From JACCUZ01 sp038246575 (GTDB lineage Bacteria; Actinomycetota; Actinomycetes; JACCUZ01): DNA of 18,479 bases. Under the pieces are notes generated by a model that was not told the origin of the DNA, ran no database searches, and saw only the letters and a list, made by a program, of their open reading frames with translations. The stretch covers positions 1 through 18,479 of the forward strand of contig JBBRVU010000072.1 in the NCBI GenBank assembly GCA_038246575.1. The letters are read 5' to 3'. A program made the translations under genes and the position numbers. Shown here one piece after another: positions 5,266-14,400 of the stretch. Every line of letters begins with the position of its first letter. The stretch's first letter is position 1.

Positions 5266-6180
5266 GAAGGGGGGGGTGTTGGTCGGGAGCTCGGCGCCGT
5301 ACCAGTGCTCGATGAGGCGGCGGGCGATCGAGACGGTCGGCGCGATCATCAGCTCGCCCGAGTGGATCGCGGCCAGCAGGCTCTCGCGGGTGAACCACCG
5401 CGCGTCGGCCAGCTCGCCGTCGTGGCGGGTGACCTCGGTGCTCGTCGCCTCCGCAAGAAAGCCCAGCATCAGGCTCGAGGGGAACGGCCAGGGCTGGCTG
5501 CCGAGGTAGTGCACGTCGCCGATCGCGATGCCGGCCTCCTCGGCGACCTCGCGGCGGACCGCCGCCTCCAGCGACTCCCCCGGCTCGACGAAGCCCGCCA
5601 GGGTCGAGAACCGGCCCGGCCCCCAGCTCACCTGCTGGCCCAGCAGCAGCCGGTCGTCCGCGTCGACGACCGACATGATCACCGCAGGGTCGGTGCGCGG
5701 GTAGTGCTCGCTGCCGTCCTCGGTGCAGCGACGGACGTGCCCGCCCTGTCGCGGCTCGGTGAGCCCGCCGCAGCGCGGGCAGTGCGTGTGGGTGCGGTGC
5801 CAGTTGGCCAGGGAGATCGCGTGCACGACGAGCCCGGCGTCCCGGTCGCCGAGCAGCGATCCGACCTCGCGCAGCGACGCGAACGAGTCGTCGTCGGCCG
5901 GCGCGTCCACGATCGCCGCGAAGTACGGCACGTCGTCGAGCACGCCGAGGAACATCCGTCGCTCGGGCCCGACGTCGACCGGCCGGTCCAGCAACAGCGA
6001 CTCCTGCTCGCCGCTGCGGTCCATGGCGACCCGGCCGTCGTTGACCTGCACGATCTGCGTCCCCGGAGCCGCCCATGCCTGGTCGAGCCATTGCTGGTCG
6101 TTGCGCAGCAGCGCCGACCGGTCGACGACGGCGCGGGCAAGTCGCAGGTCGCGCAGCGGCGGTGGTGTCGGTCGGGTCAC
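5257..6180 (-). CDS. nudC: NudC-type Nudix hydrolase (NADH pyrophosphatase / NAD-cap decapping)
   Basis: A 307-aa protein. The zinc-ribbon region 'HCPRCGG...RRC' shows C134, C137 and C152. A full Nudix box begins at G196 (GFVEPGES through REVAEEAG), followed by 'SQPWPFPSS' (228-236), the signature of NADH-hydrolysing NudC. The family hydrolyses NAD(H) to NMN(H) and AMP and removes NAD caps from RNA. The fourth zinc ligand of the E. coli enzyme is not an obvious Cys here (CTED follows); H159 could substitute. The GTG start at 6180 overlaps the dipeptidase stop (GTGA) and has no ribosome site of its own, so translation is probably coupled. M. tuberculosis nudC also lies beside mycoredoxin and uvrD2. 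Confidence 0.92.
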   Translation of the reverse strand: MTRPTPPPLRDLRLARAVVDRSALLRNDQQWLDQAWAAPGTQIVQVNDGRVAMDRSGEQESLLLDRPVDVGPERRMFLGVLDDVPYFAAIVDAPADDDSFASLREVGSLLGDRDAGLVVHAISLANWHRTHTHCPRCGGLTEPRQGGHVRRCTEDGSEHYPRTDPAVIMSVVDADDRLLLGQQVSWGPGRFSTLAGFVEPGESLEAAVRREVAEEAGIAIGDVHYLGSQPWPFPSSLMLGFLAEATSTEVTRHDGELADARWFTRESLLAAIHSGELMIAPTVSIARRLIEHWYGAELPTNTPPFPR

Positions 6181-7592
6181 CGCGGGAGGGTGCGCGCGAG
6201 GTCGTCCCAGAGGTACGCCGCGGCCTCGGCGCCCTTGAGCAGCAACGGGATCTCGACCTTCTCGTTCGGGGCGTGCCAGCCGTCGTCGGGCAGGCTGACC
6301 CCGAGGAACACGACCGGAGCGCCGAGGATGTCCTGCAGCGAGGCCTCCGGGCCGGACCCGCCCTCGCGGGTGAAAAGGATGTCGGTGCCGAACGCGGTCG
6401 CCATCGCGCGGGTCACCGACTGCAACGCCGGGTGGTCCAGCGGGGTGAGACAGGGCCGGACGCCGTCGCCGTCGAAGGACACGTCGCACTCGATGCCCTC
6501 GGGCACCGTCCGCGTGAGCCAGTCGCGGACCTTCGCCTCGATGCCGGCGGGTTCCTGGCCGGGCACGATCCGGAAGGACACTTTCGCGTGCGCCTCGGAC
6601 GCCACGATCGTCTTGGGCCCGGCGCCCGTGTGACCGCCCCAGATCCCGTTGACCTCCGCGGTCGGCCGGGCCCAGACCCGCTCCAGGGTCGAGCAGCCCG
6701 CCTCGCCATGTGTCACGCGGCTGCGGGCGTTGGCCAGCCACGCCTCCTCGTCGTAGGGCAGCTTCGCGACGAGGTCCCGCTCCTCGTCGGTCAGCGCAGT
6801 CACGTCGTCGTAGAAGCCCTCGATGGTGACCCGGCCGTCGGCGTCGTGCAGCGCGCCGAGCAGGCGGCACAGCTCGGTGAGCGGGTTGCGGATGGCGCCG
6901 CCGAAGGACCCGGAGTGCACGTCGCCGGAAGGTCCGCGCAGGTCGACCTGGGCACTGAGCATGCCGCGCATCCCGGTGCACACGGTGGGAACGTCGCGCG
7001 ACCACATGCCGGTGTCGACGACGACGACGACGTCGCAGTCCAGCCGCTCCCGGTGCTCGCGCAGCATCGCGGCGAAGTGCGCCGAGCTGGACTCCTCTTC
7101 CCCCTCGATCAGCATCTTGATGGTGACCGCCGGGCTGGTCCGTCCGCCGGCGGCCAGGTGCGCCTGGACACCGAGGGTGTGGAAGAAGACCTGTCCCTTG
7201 TCGTCGGCCGCGCCGCGCGCAAACAGCCGGTCCCCGACCACCGTCGGCTCGAAAGGCGGGTACTCCCACAGGTCCAGCGGCGTCACCGGCTGCACGTCGT
7301 GATGGCCGTAGACCAGCGCGGTCGGCGCGTCGGGGTCGTCGCTGGTCCACTCGGCGAAGACGCTGGGCAGACCCGGGGTCGACCAGACCTCGACTGTCGG
7401 GAAGCCGGCCTCGCGCAGCTGCTCCGCGAGATGCTCCGCGCTGCTGCGTACGTCGTCGTGGTGGGCCGGGTCACCGGAGATCGACGGGATGCGCAGCCAT
7501 TCGACGAGGCGCGCCACGAACCCGTCCGCACCCTGCTGCACGGCCTCCCTGACCTGGCTGACGTAGTCGGGGTCCTGAGCGGCGTTGGGCAT
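6177..7592 (-). CDS. M20-family metallo-dipeptidase
   Basis: A 471-aa zinc peptidase of the M20 (CPG2/carnosinase-like) group, probably cytoplasmic because no signal peptide is present. Metal and catalytic motifs: 'YGHHDVQP' (H97, D99), 'RGAADDKG' (D130), 'IEGEEESSS' (general base and ligand near 165-167), 'VVDTG', 'GDVHSGSFGG' in the dimerisation lid, and 'WHAPNEKVEI' with the last His. Family members cleave dipeptides or N-acyl amino acids; the substrate cannot be read from sequence. The ATG at 7592 has no good Shine-Dalgarno, but a -10 box (TAGGGT) ends 7 bases before it, pointing to a leaderless mRNA. It is first in a two-gene unit with nudC (4-base overlap). Confidence 0.92.
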   Translation of the reverse strand: MPNAAQDPDYVSQVREAVQQGADGFVARLVEWLRIPSISGDPAHHDDVRSSAEHLAEQLREAGFPTVEVWSTPGLPSVFAEWTSDDPDAPTALVYGHHDVQPVTPLDLWEYPPFEPTVVGDRLFARGAADDKGQVFFHTLGVQAHLAAGGRTSPAVTIKMLIEGEEESSSAHFAAMLREHRERLDCDVVVVVDTGMWSRDVPTVCTGMRGMLSAQVDLRGPSGDVHSGSFGGAIRNPLTELCRLLGALHDADGRVTIEGFYDDVTALTDEERDLVAKLPYDEEAWLANARSRVTHGEAGCSTLERVWARPTAEVNGIWGGHTGAGPKTIVASEAHAKVSFRIVPGQEPAGIEAKVRDWLTRTVPEGIECDVSFDGDGVRPCLTPLDHPALQSVTRAMATAFGTDILFTREGGSGPEASLQDILGAPVVFLGVSLPDDGWHAPNEKVEIPLLLKGAEAAAYLWDDLARTLPR

Positions 7593-7599
7593 GCGGCGC

Positions 7600-7646
7600 A
7601 CCCTACGACAGCCGCAGCCGCGACCCGTGCGGTGCTCGGCTAGCGT
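7600..7646. promoter_or_regulatory. Divergent leaderless promoters for the dipeptidase and EEP genes
   Basis: Minus strand: -10 TAGGGT (7605-7600), then 7 bases, then the ATG at 7592. Plus strand: -10 TAGCGT (7641-7646), then 7 bases, then the GTG at 7654. Both fit the actinobacterial TAnnnT -10 with a start at the first base of the start codon, which is common for leaderless genes. Neither has a recognisable -35 or Shine-Dalgarno. The two -10 boxes lie only 35 bases apart. Confidence 0.55.
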
Positions 7647-7653
7647 CGACCCG

Positions 7654-8484
7654 GTGCGCATCGCGACCTTCAACCTGCTGCACGGCCGCTCGCTCGGCCA
7701 CGGGGGCGTCGAGATCGCCGACCTGAGCGCCGCCGCCCGCGAGATCGATGCGGACGTCATCGGGTTGCAGGAGGTCGATCGGCACCAGGAGCGTTCCGGG
7801 CTCGTCGACCAGACCGCCGAGGTTGCGGCGGCGTTGGGCGCCGAGCACTGGCGATTCGTCCCGGCCGTCAGCGGAACGCCCGGCACCGGGCAGGCCTGGA
7901 CCCGCTCGTTCGACGACGACGGCGCGGCCACCAGCGGACCGACCTACGGCGTGGGGCTGGTGTCGCGCTGGCCGGTGCGGTCGTGGGTGGTCCGCCGGTT
8001 CGGCGCCGCCCCGGTGGGGCTCCCGTTGATGGTGCCGGGACGCCGGGGGCTCACCCAGGTGCCCGACGAGCCACGGGTAGCCGTCGCCGCCGTGGTCGAC
8101 GCACCGACCGGTCCGATGACCGTCGTCACAGCGCACCTGTCCTTCGTGCCCGGCTGGAACATCGCCCAGCTGCGGGCGCTGGCGACCTGGGCCATGACGA
8201 TGCCCGGTCCGCGGCTGCTCGTCGGCGACTTCAACCTGCCGGGCGCCCTGCCGAGGTTGGTGACCCGCTGGTCGCAGCTTGCGCGCACCGCGACCTACCC
8301 GTCGTGGAAGCCGCGCGTCCAGTTCGACCACGTGCTTGCCAACGAGATCGCCGAGACAGCGGTGCACGACGTCTCGGTGTTGCGGCTTCCGATCTCCGAC
8401 CACTGCGCGCTGGTGGTCGATCTCCGGCTCGAGCGCGTCACCGCGCCCGTTGCCAGACCTCCTCGGCGATCGCGCTACTGGTAG
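7654..8484 (+). CDS. Endonuclease/exonuclease/phosphatase (EEP) family hydrolase
   Basis: A 276-aa protein of the EEP fold, which cleaves phosphodiesters with a metal ion (DNase I, exonuclease III, inositol phosphatases, sphingomyelinases). Motifs in order: 'RIATFNLLHGR' (N7), 'IGLQEVD' (E40), 'VTAHLS' (catalytic region His), 'VGDFNLPG' (near 190-193) and 'ISDHCAL' (near 249-251, the catalytic His of the family). All catalytic positions appear intact. No signal peptide is seen, so a cytoplasmic role is likelier. The GTG start at 7654 keeps the typical N-terminal strand and follows a leaderless-type -10. The last 10 bases overlap the convergent secreted-protein gene. The substrate, nucleic acid or small phosphoester, is unknown. 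Confidence 0.88.
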   Translation: MRIATFNLLHGRSLGHGGVEIADLSAAAREIDADVIGLQEVDRHQERSGLVDQTAEVAAALGAEHWRFVPAVSGTPGTGQAWTRSFDDDGAATSGPTYGVGLVSRWPVRSWVVRRFGAAPVGLPLMVPGRRGLTQVPDEPRVAVAAVVDAPTGPMTVVTAHLSFVPGWNIAQLRALATWAMTMPGPRLLVGDFNLPGALPRLVTRWSQLARTATYPSWKPRVQFDHVLANEIAETAVHDVSVLRLPISDHCALVVDLRLERVTAPVARPPRRSRYW

Positions 8485-9464
8485 GAGATCATCCGCGGCC
8501 GCGGGCGCTTGCGCATCGTCTGCTCCGGGGTGAACGTCGGAGTGTCCTCGTCGTAGAAGTTCTTCCAGCCCAGCGGTACGCCGGCCGGCCGGGCCCGCCG
8601 CACCGCATCCCAGGTCGCGTGCTTCTGCGCCGAACCGCCCTGGCCGTCCATGTGGATGAGGATGGCGACCTCGGGTCGATCGGTGCGCAACCGACCCTCG
8701 TTGCCGATCATCGACAGCTTGAACTGGTGGACCACGAACAGCTTCTGCGGGAGGTCGTTGCGTCGGGTGAGCCTGGCCAGCCAGGCCGACGTGCGGTTGA
8801 TCTCACCGGCCCCGATGCTCCCGATCTGTCGCAAGGGCAGCTGGCCGGGTCGCAACTTCCACTCCGGGTCGACAGCCAGCCCGACATGCGGCTCCTTGAG
8901 CAGCGAGCGGTAGCGCTTGGCCTGATCGGTCAGGTCGGCGCGGCCCGGCTGCAGGTCGAGCAGCACGAGCATCCCGGCGCGCCCGGCGGCACGGACCCAC
9001 GGTCGCAGCTTGGTCACCCTGGACTCGATCGAGTAGTCGCCGTCGCCTCCCGGCGAGCGCTGCGCGACGGTCGCGATGATCTCGAACGCCGGGACGACGG
9101 GGTCCTTGCTCAAGGTTCGGTAGGGCCGGGCCACTCGCCGGGCCCGCCGCACAGCGTCATCGATCCCCTGCTCGCCGAGGACGCCGAGGGACGGGGCACC
9201 GGGGTGGCCGTACAGCGCGACCAGGCGCCGCCCGGGGAACATCACCCGGCCACCGCCGGGCAGCTCGGTCGTCGCCGGGTCCGTCGAGGTCGACGCGGCC
9301 GCACGGTCGAACGACGTGGGCACCGGCCCGCCGCCGGGCGACACCCAGGCGTCGGCCGGGGCGGCGCTCAGAAGCGGCCCCGCCAGCAGAGCTGCCACCA
9401 AGGAGACACCGAGGCGGACTCGGGCACGGGACGCCGGCTGGTCAGCCGGCCAGGAGCGGCGCAT
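8475..9464 (-). CDS. Secreted actinobacterial protein of unknown function
   Basis: A 329-aa product with a classical signal peptide: basic N-terminus (MRRSW...RARVR), hydrophobic core 'LGVSLVAALLAGPLLSAA' and a probable cut after 'PADA' at residue 39. The mature part has regular blocks such as 'LVALYGHPGAPSLGVLGEQG', 'VVPAFEIIATVAQRSPG', 'AGMLVLLDLQPG', 'VGLAVDPEWKL', 'KLFVVHQF' and 'VAILIHMDGQGG'. Alternating strands ending in acidic or His residues suggest a TIM-barrel-like, possibly glycoside-hydrolase-like, fold. I recall similar actinobacterial hypothetical proteins but no known function. The C-terminus is 'PRPRMISYQ'. The ATG at 9464 follows a GAGAGTGGGG stretch. It is convergent with the EEP gene and divergent from the AraC gene. 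Confidence 0.8.
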   Translation of the reverse strand: MRRSWPADQPASRARVRLGVSLVAALLAGPLLSAAPADAWVSPGGGPVPTSFDRAAASTSTDPATTELPGGGRVMFPGRRLVALYGHPGAPSLGVLGEQGIDDAVRRARRVARPYRTLSKDPVVPAFEIIATVAQRSPGGDGDYSIESRVTKLRPWVRAAGRAGMLVLLDLQPGRADLTDQAKRYRSLLKEPHVGLAVDPEWKLRPGQLPLRQIGSIGAGEINRTSAWLARLTRRNDLPQKLFVVHQFKLSMIGNEGRLRTDRPEVAILIHMDGQGGSAQKHATWDAVRRARPAGVPLGWKNFYDEDTPTFTPEQTMRKRPRPRMISYQ

Positions 9465-9524
9465 CGCCCCACTCTCACCCGAGAGGGACGCGTCTGGGGC
9501 ACTCGACGCGCGGAGTCCCACCTG

Positions 9525-10556
9525 ATGAGTCTCTCGGTGCGCCCCGCTGAACCACCAGAGACCGCAAGCACGATCAGGCGGCGGCCGGGTGAATCCGTCA
9601 GGATCTTGCTCGTGCAGACAGACGACCGGCTCCGGGGCATCCTCGCCCTTGTCGAAGAGAGCCTCGACGAGCCGGAGCTGTCCGGCGACGACCTGGCTGG
9701 GAGGGCGTACCTCTCCCGCTTCCACTTCGACAGGTTGGTCGCCGCCGCCGTCGGCGAGCCACCGGGAACCTTCCGTCGGCGTCTGCTGCTGGAACGGGCG
9801 GCCCACCGGCTGGTCACCAGCGCCGGGCCGGTCACCGACATCGCGTTCGAGGCTGGCTACGGCTCGCTGGAGGCATTCACCCGGGCCTTCGCCCGGGCCT
9901 TCGGCACAGCCCCCAGTGCGTTCCGCCGGGCTGACTGCGACGAGCACGCTCTGCCCGCGCCGAGCGGGATCCACTTCCATCCCCCTGGCGGCCTCCGGCT
10001 GCCGGCAACCGAGAGGTGCACCACCATGGACGTCCTGGTCCGCATGCTCGACCACCACATCTCACTGACCGGCGAGATCATCGAACGCCTCGACGGCCTC
10101 GATGACGACGTCTTGGATCGGCCGATCAGCATGTCGGTCGAGGGGATCGATGACGATCCGACGCTGCGGGGAATCGCCGACCGGCTGGTGGGCCAGCTGG
10201 AGATGTGGGTGGCATCCGTGAGCGGAGCCACAGCCATGCCGCCGCAGGGACCGACCCAGCCCGCCGAGCTGCTGCGCCGGCTCGGCGACGTCGCCCCACG
10301 CTTCCGCGACCTCGTGCTGACTCCCCTGCAGGAAGGCCGCGCCGACGAGACGTTCGTCGACGCGGTCTGCGACCCGCCGCGGACCTTCACCTTCGGCGGC
10401 ATGCTCGCGCACGTGCTGACCTTTTCCGCCGTCCGGCGCACCATGGCCGTCGGGGCCCTGACATCGGCAGGTGTCGAGGATCTCGGCTCGGGTGACCCGA
10501 TGCTGTACGTCGGGGGCCACGGAGCGGACGCGTCGACGGTGAAGCGCAACCGCTAG
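9525..10556 (+). CDS. AraC-type regulator fused to a DinB-like domain
   Basis: A 343-aa fusion. Residues about 36-136 form an AraC DNA-binding domain with both helix-turn-helix units: 'SGDDLAGRAYLSRFHFDRLV' and 'PVTDIAFEAGYGSLEAFTRA', then 'FGTAPSAFRR'. From about residue 165 comes a DinB-like four-helix region: 'MDVLVRMLDHHISLTGEIIERL', 'IADRLVGQLEMWVASVSG' and 'FGGMLAHVLTFSAVRRTMAVG', where 'H' residues (HH in the first helix, H of 'AHVLTF') could bind metal as in DinB/mycothiol-transferase folds. It probably senses a ligand or thiol adduct and controls nearby genes, which is inference. The ATG at 9525 has GGAG 9 bases upstream; a GTG at 9611 is a shorter option that still keeps both HTH units. 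Confidence 0.82.
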   Translation: MSLSVRPAEPPETASTIRRRPGESVRILLVQTDDRLRGILALVEESLDEPELSGDDLAGRAYLSRFHFDRLVAAAVGEPPGTFRRRLLLERAAHRLVTSAGPVTDIAFEAGYGSLEAFTRAFARAFGTAPSAFRRADCDEHALPAPSGIHFHPPGGLRLPATERCTTMDVLVRMLDHHISLTGEIIERLDGLDDDVLDRPISMSVEGIDDDPTLRGIADRLVGQLEMWVASVSGATAMPPQGPTQPAELLRRLGDVAPRFRDLVLTPLQEGRADETFVDAVCDPPRTFTFGGMLAHVLTFSAVRRTMAVGALTSAGVEDLGSGDPMLYVGGHGADASTVKRNR

Positions 10557-10613
10557 CTGCCCAGATGGCGGGTCTCCCGGCGCGCTCCCCCCTCGGGATG
10601 AGAGCGTTCGTCG

Positions 10614-11456
10614 GTGCCTCACCTGATGCTCGGCTGGCGGATCGCCCTGACGGGGGCTGTCGCGTTGCTGCTGGTCTCCCTCGTACTCGTCCTGCTCAAG
10701 CCCCAGGGACCACGCGGGCGTGCGGCGATCGCGATCGTCCGGGAGAGCGGTGTCGTGCTGGGGCTGTTCGCCCTCTGGCAGCTGGCGGGCAGTCTGGCGC
10801 ACCACTCGGCCGATGGCGCCGTCCGCCGGGGGGAGCAGATCCTCGACATCGAGGCGTCGATGGGCATCGCCACCGAGCACGCGACGCAGCGGCTGATCGA
10901 GGGCAGCTCCCTGCTCACCCAGGTCAGCAACGGGTACTACGTCTACGGCCACTTCAACGGCCTGATCCTGTTCCTGGCGTGGGTCTTCATCGCGCACCGG
11001 CGGTTGTACCCGTCGGTGCGGATGACGGTCGTGCTGCTGACGGCCGCCAGCTTCGTCTTCCACCTCGTCGCGGTCGCGCCACCGCGACTGCTTGCCGGTG
11101 CCGGCTTCGTCGACACCGCGACGCAGTACGGCCAGTCGGTCTACGGGCCGACGACCCTCGAGGTGGCCGATCAGCTCTCGGCCTTCCCGTCGGTGCACGT
11201 CGGGTGGGCCGCGATCATCGCGTGGTGGGCCTGGCGGGCGAGCCCGCGAGGGTGGGGGTGGCTGGGGATCTTCCACCTGGTCGCGACGTCGTTCGTTGTG
11301 GTCGCGACGGCGAACCACTACTGGCTGGACGGGCTGGCGGCAATGGCCATCCTTGCCGTCGTCCTGGTGCTGCAGAGGGTCGTGCCTGCCCTGGTGCGAG
11401 CGTCACGCCCCGCGACCGCCGCCCCGGAGCAGGAACCGGAGCCCGTCCTGGTGTGA
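10614..11456 (+). CDS. PAP2/Aur1-like integral membrane phosphatase
   Basis: A 280-aa membrane protein with about six hydrophobic segments: the first 'ALTGAVALLLVSLVLVLL' near residues 11-28, others near 'LILFLAWVFIAH', 'VVLLTAASFVFHLVAV', 'WAAIIAWWAW' and 'LAAMAILAVVLVL'. PAP2-type catalytic motifs are present: 'APPRLL' (C1-like), 'FPSVHVGWA' (C2, with Ser-His) and 'ANHYWLDGLA' (C3, His and Asp). The 'FPSxHVGWA...NHYWLD' form is that of the PAP2_3/Aur1 group, which cleaves or transfers phospho-head groups on lipids. The N-terminus is predicted inside. The start is a GTG at 10614 with only a weak GAGAG upstream. It ends 19 bases from the convergent adnB stop. Confidence 0.88.
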   Translation: MPHLMLGWRIALTGAVALLLVSLVLVLLKPQGPRGRAAIAIVRESGVVLGLFALWQLAGSLAHHSADGAVRRGEQILDIEASMGIATEHATQRLIEGSSLLTQVSNGYYVYGHFNGLILFLAWVFIAHRRLYPSVRMTVVLLTAASFVFHLVAVAPPRLLAGAGFVDTATQYGQSVYGPTTLEVADQLSAFPSVHVGWAAIIAWWAWRASPRGWGWLGIFHLVATSFVVVATANHYWLDGLAAMAILAVVLVLQRVVPALVRASRPATAAPEQEPEPVLV

Positions 11457-11475
11457 TCCGGCCGCCTCGGTCGTC

Positions 11476-14400
11476 CTATTCCTGCGGCGGAACCGACCTG
11501 ATCAGCTGACGCAGGCCTTCCTCGTCGAGCAGGTCCGCCGGGCGCACGGTGGCGTTGGCCCCGACGTAGTGGAACGCCGCCCGGATCCGGTCCAGAGGAG
11601 TGCCGGTCAGGCGGTGCCAGGCCAGGCGGTAGACAGCAAGCTGGACGCCGACGATCGCCTTTTCCGCTGCCGCGTCCGGCGGCGCACCCGTCTTCCAGTC
11701 GACCACGTCGACCACGTCGTCGGACGCGTCGGTGAACACCGCGTCGCACCGACCGCGCAGCAGCAGCCCGTCGACGACCATGTCGAACGGGAACTCCACC
11801 TCGTGCGGGACCCGCGTCCACCACTCGCTGGCCTGGAACGCGGCCTGCAGGGCGAGCAGGTCGTCGTCGGGCGCGGCGGTCTCGTCGGCGGCACCAGGCA
11901 GCTCGTCGACGTCGAGCAGCCGTTGCTGCCCCCACCGCTGCTCGAGCCAGAGGTGGAAGCGTGTCCCGCGCCTGGCCTGCGGCGCCGGCCGACGCGGAAG
12001 CGGTCGGCGCAGCTGCCGGGCCAGCTCGGCGGGATCCCGGCGCAGCGCCACGAGCTGGGACACCGAGAGCTGGCCGGGGAGCTCGACGGTGGTGCTGCCG
12101 CGGTCACGGCGCCGGGTCAGCTCCATGAGCAGCAGGTCGGCCTCGTCGTGCCAGCGACCGACCCGGTCGCCGGCGGTGTCACGTGCACCGTCGTCGGGCA
12201 TCGCGCCGAGCAGCCCCGCGTCGTTCACCAGCGCCGCCGCCGCCTCGAGTGCCGGTCGGCGGTCACCGGCGGGATCGAGGGGCCACGTAGACACCTGGGC
12301 GTGCTCGGTCACCGGGTTGCGCGCATCATCGGCAGGCTCGTCGGCCCAGCTGGCCACGATGCCTGCCCCGGACTCGCAGACTTCGCGCACCTCGGTGAGC
12401 AGCGAGGACGGCCCTCGTGGCTTCTTCGCGTCGTCCCACCAGTAGCCCGAGCAGGCCAGCAGCTCGCGGGCACGGGTGACTGCGACGTAGGCCAGCCGCC
12501 TCTCCTCGAGGGCGGCGCGTTCCTTGCAGGCGGCCGCGAACGCGCCCACCGCGGACTTCGCCTCGCCGAGGTCGGCGGTCGGCGACCAGCCCAGCTCGGG
12601 GAGCTCGTGGCGGTCGCCGCGCAGCGGGAACGGCAGGACGGCCAGCTGCCGGCTCCAGTCGGTCACCGGCTGCGACTCGACCGGGAAGACCGTCGCGGTG
12701 AGCCCGGCGATGAACACCGCGTCCCACTCCAGTCCCTTGGCAGCGTGCACGGTCATCAGCTGCACCCGGTCGGTGCCGAGGTCGGGCACCTCCAGCTCCA
12801 GGCCCCTCTCGCGTTCCTCCGCGGTGTCGAGGTAGCCGAGGAAGGCGACCAGGCCAGGGTCCTCACCGGACCCGACGAACTCCTCGGCCACCTCCACGAG
12901 ACGGTCGATGTTGAGCAGGGCATCGGCCGGGCGCACGCCGGGTCGCGCCGCAAGCTCGATGTCCAGACCGAGGGACCGAACCACTGCGACCACGGCATCG
13001 GGCAGCGATCCGGTGCTCTGCCGCCGCAGCCGGCGCAGCTCCTCGCGCAGCTGCACCAATCGCCGGTGTCCCTCGCGCGAATAGGCGCTCGCAGGCCCGA
13101 GATCCTCCAGGGCGTCGACCAGGCTGAGCTCGTCGACCTCGTCGATGTCCGGCACCGCCGCGTCCACGCTCGGTGCCGTCCCCTCAGCCGCCGCCGCGCC
13201 CACGTCCGGTGCCGTCCCCTCAGCCGCCGTCCGGGACTCGCTCGGGTGTGGGCGGCGCGGGCGCGCCAGGGACCTCGCCCGGCGGCCGAGAGCAGCGAGG
13301 TCCCGTGGGCCGATCCGCCACCTCGGGCCGGTCAGCACTCGCACCAGTGCCGCACCGGCGGTCGGGTCGGAGAGCACCCGCAGCGTGGCGACGACGTCGA
13401 CGACCTCCGGCTCGAGGAGGAGCCCGCCGAGTCCGACGACCTCGCACGGGACACCACGGCCCCGCAGCGCGGCCTCGAGCCTCGGGAACAGGGAGCGCCG
13501 GCGAGCCAGCACGGCGATCTCGCCCCACGGGGTACCGGCGCGACCCAGGGTGTGGATCCGCTCTGCGATCGCCTCGGCCTCGGTCAGGACGGACTCGTGC
13601 AACGAGCACTCGACCCGACCGGCACCCTCGCGTCCAGGTCCAGGCCGCAGCGGCCGGTCGTCGAGACCGCGAAGCGGGAGGCCCTCCGCCATCCGGTTGG
13701 CCACGGCCAGGATGCGTTCCCCGTTGCGGAAGCTCACGGTCAGCCCGGTGGCTTGTTCGGAGTCGTCGGCCGGCGCGGAGAAGTCACGGCTGAACCGCTC
13801 GAGGTTGCCCGCGCTGGCGCCGCGCCAGCCGTAGATGGACTGGCGTGGGTCGCCGACCGCGGTGACCGGGTGACCGCCACCGAACACCGCGGTCAGCAGC
13901 ACGCGTTGCGCCTCGCCGGTGTCCTGGTACTCGTCCAGGAGCACGGCACCGAATCGGCCCCGCTCGATCTCGGCCACCTCGGGATCACCGGTGGCGATCC
14001 CGGCCGCCAGCGCCACCTGGTCGCCGAAGTCCATCGCACCGCGGGCCAGCTTGGCTGCGGCGTAGTCGGCGACCATCGGCAGCAGCGCCTCGCGGGCGTC
14101 GAGCGACCTGAGCAGGTCTCGGACCTCCGGGGCCATCGCCGCAGGGCGGCCGTTCTTCTGGGTGACCGGCGGCAGCGCGCGCATGTGCTCGCGCACCTGA
14201 TCGGTGAGGAGCGCAACGTCGTCGACGGTGCGGAGGTGCTCCGACAGCTCGCCCGCCAGCGACAGGACGTAGGCCGTCACCGACGACACGGCTCGGTCGA
14301 CGGAGTCCATCGGTCCGTCGTAGCTCTCGACGACCTGGGCCGCGAGCTGCCAGCTCATCGCCTCGCCGATGAGTCGCGTGTCCGGCTCACGCCCGATCCG

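Noticed and set aside
6181..7350. N-terminal extension of the nudC frame across the dipeptidase gene
   Set aside because: It is Arg-rich noise in the wrong frame under the M20 peptidase, which has all its catalytic motifs. The real nudC starts at the GTGA overlap at 6180.
6075..7643. 522-codon plus-strand frame opposite the dipeptidase
   Set aside because: It is antisense to a gene with clear enzyme motifs and is Arg/Gly/His/Val-rich without any recognisable feature.
7983..9524. Long plus-strand open frame upstream of the AraC gene
   Set aside because: This part overlaps the EEP gene in another frame and the secreted-protein gene antisense. The protein-like signal begins only at the AraC start near 9525.
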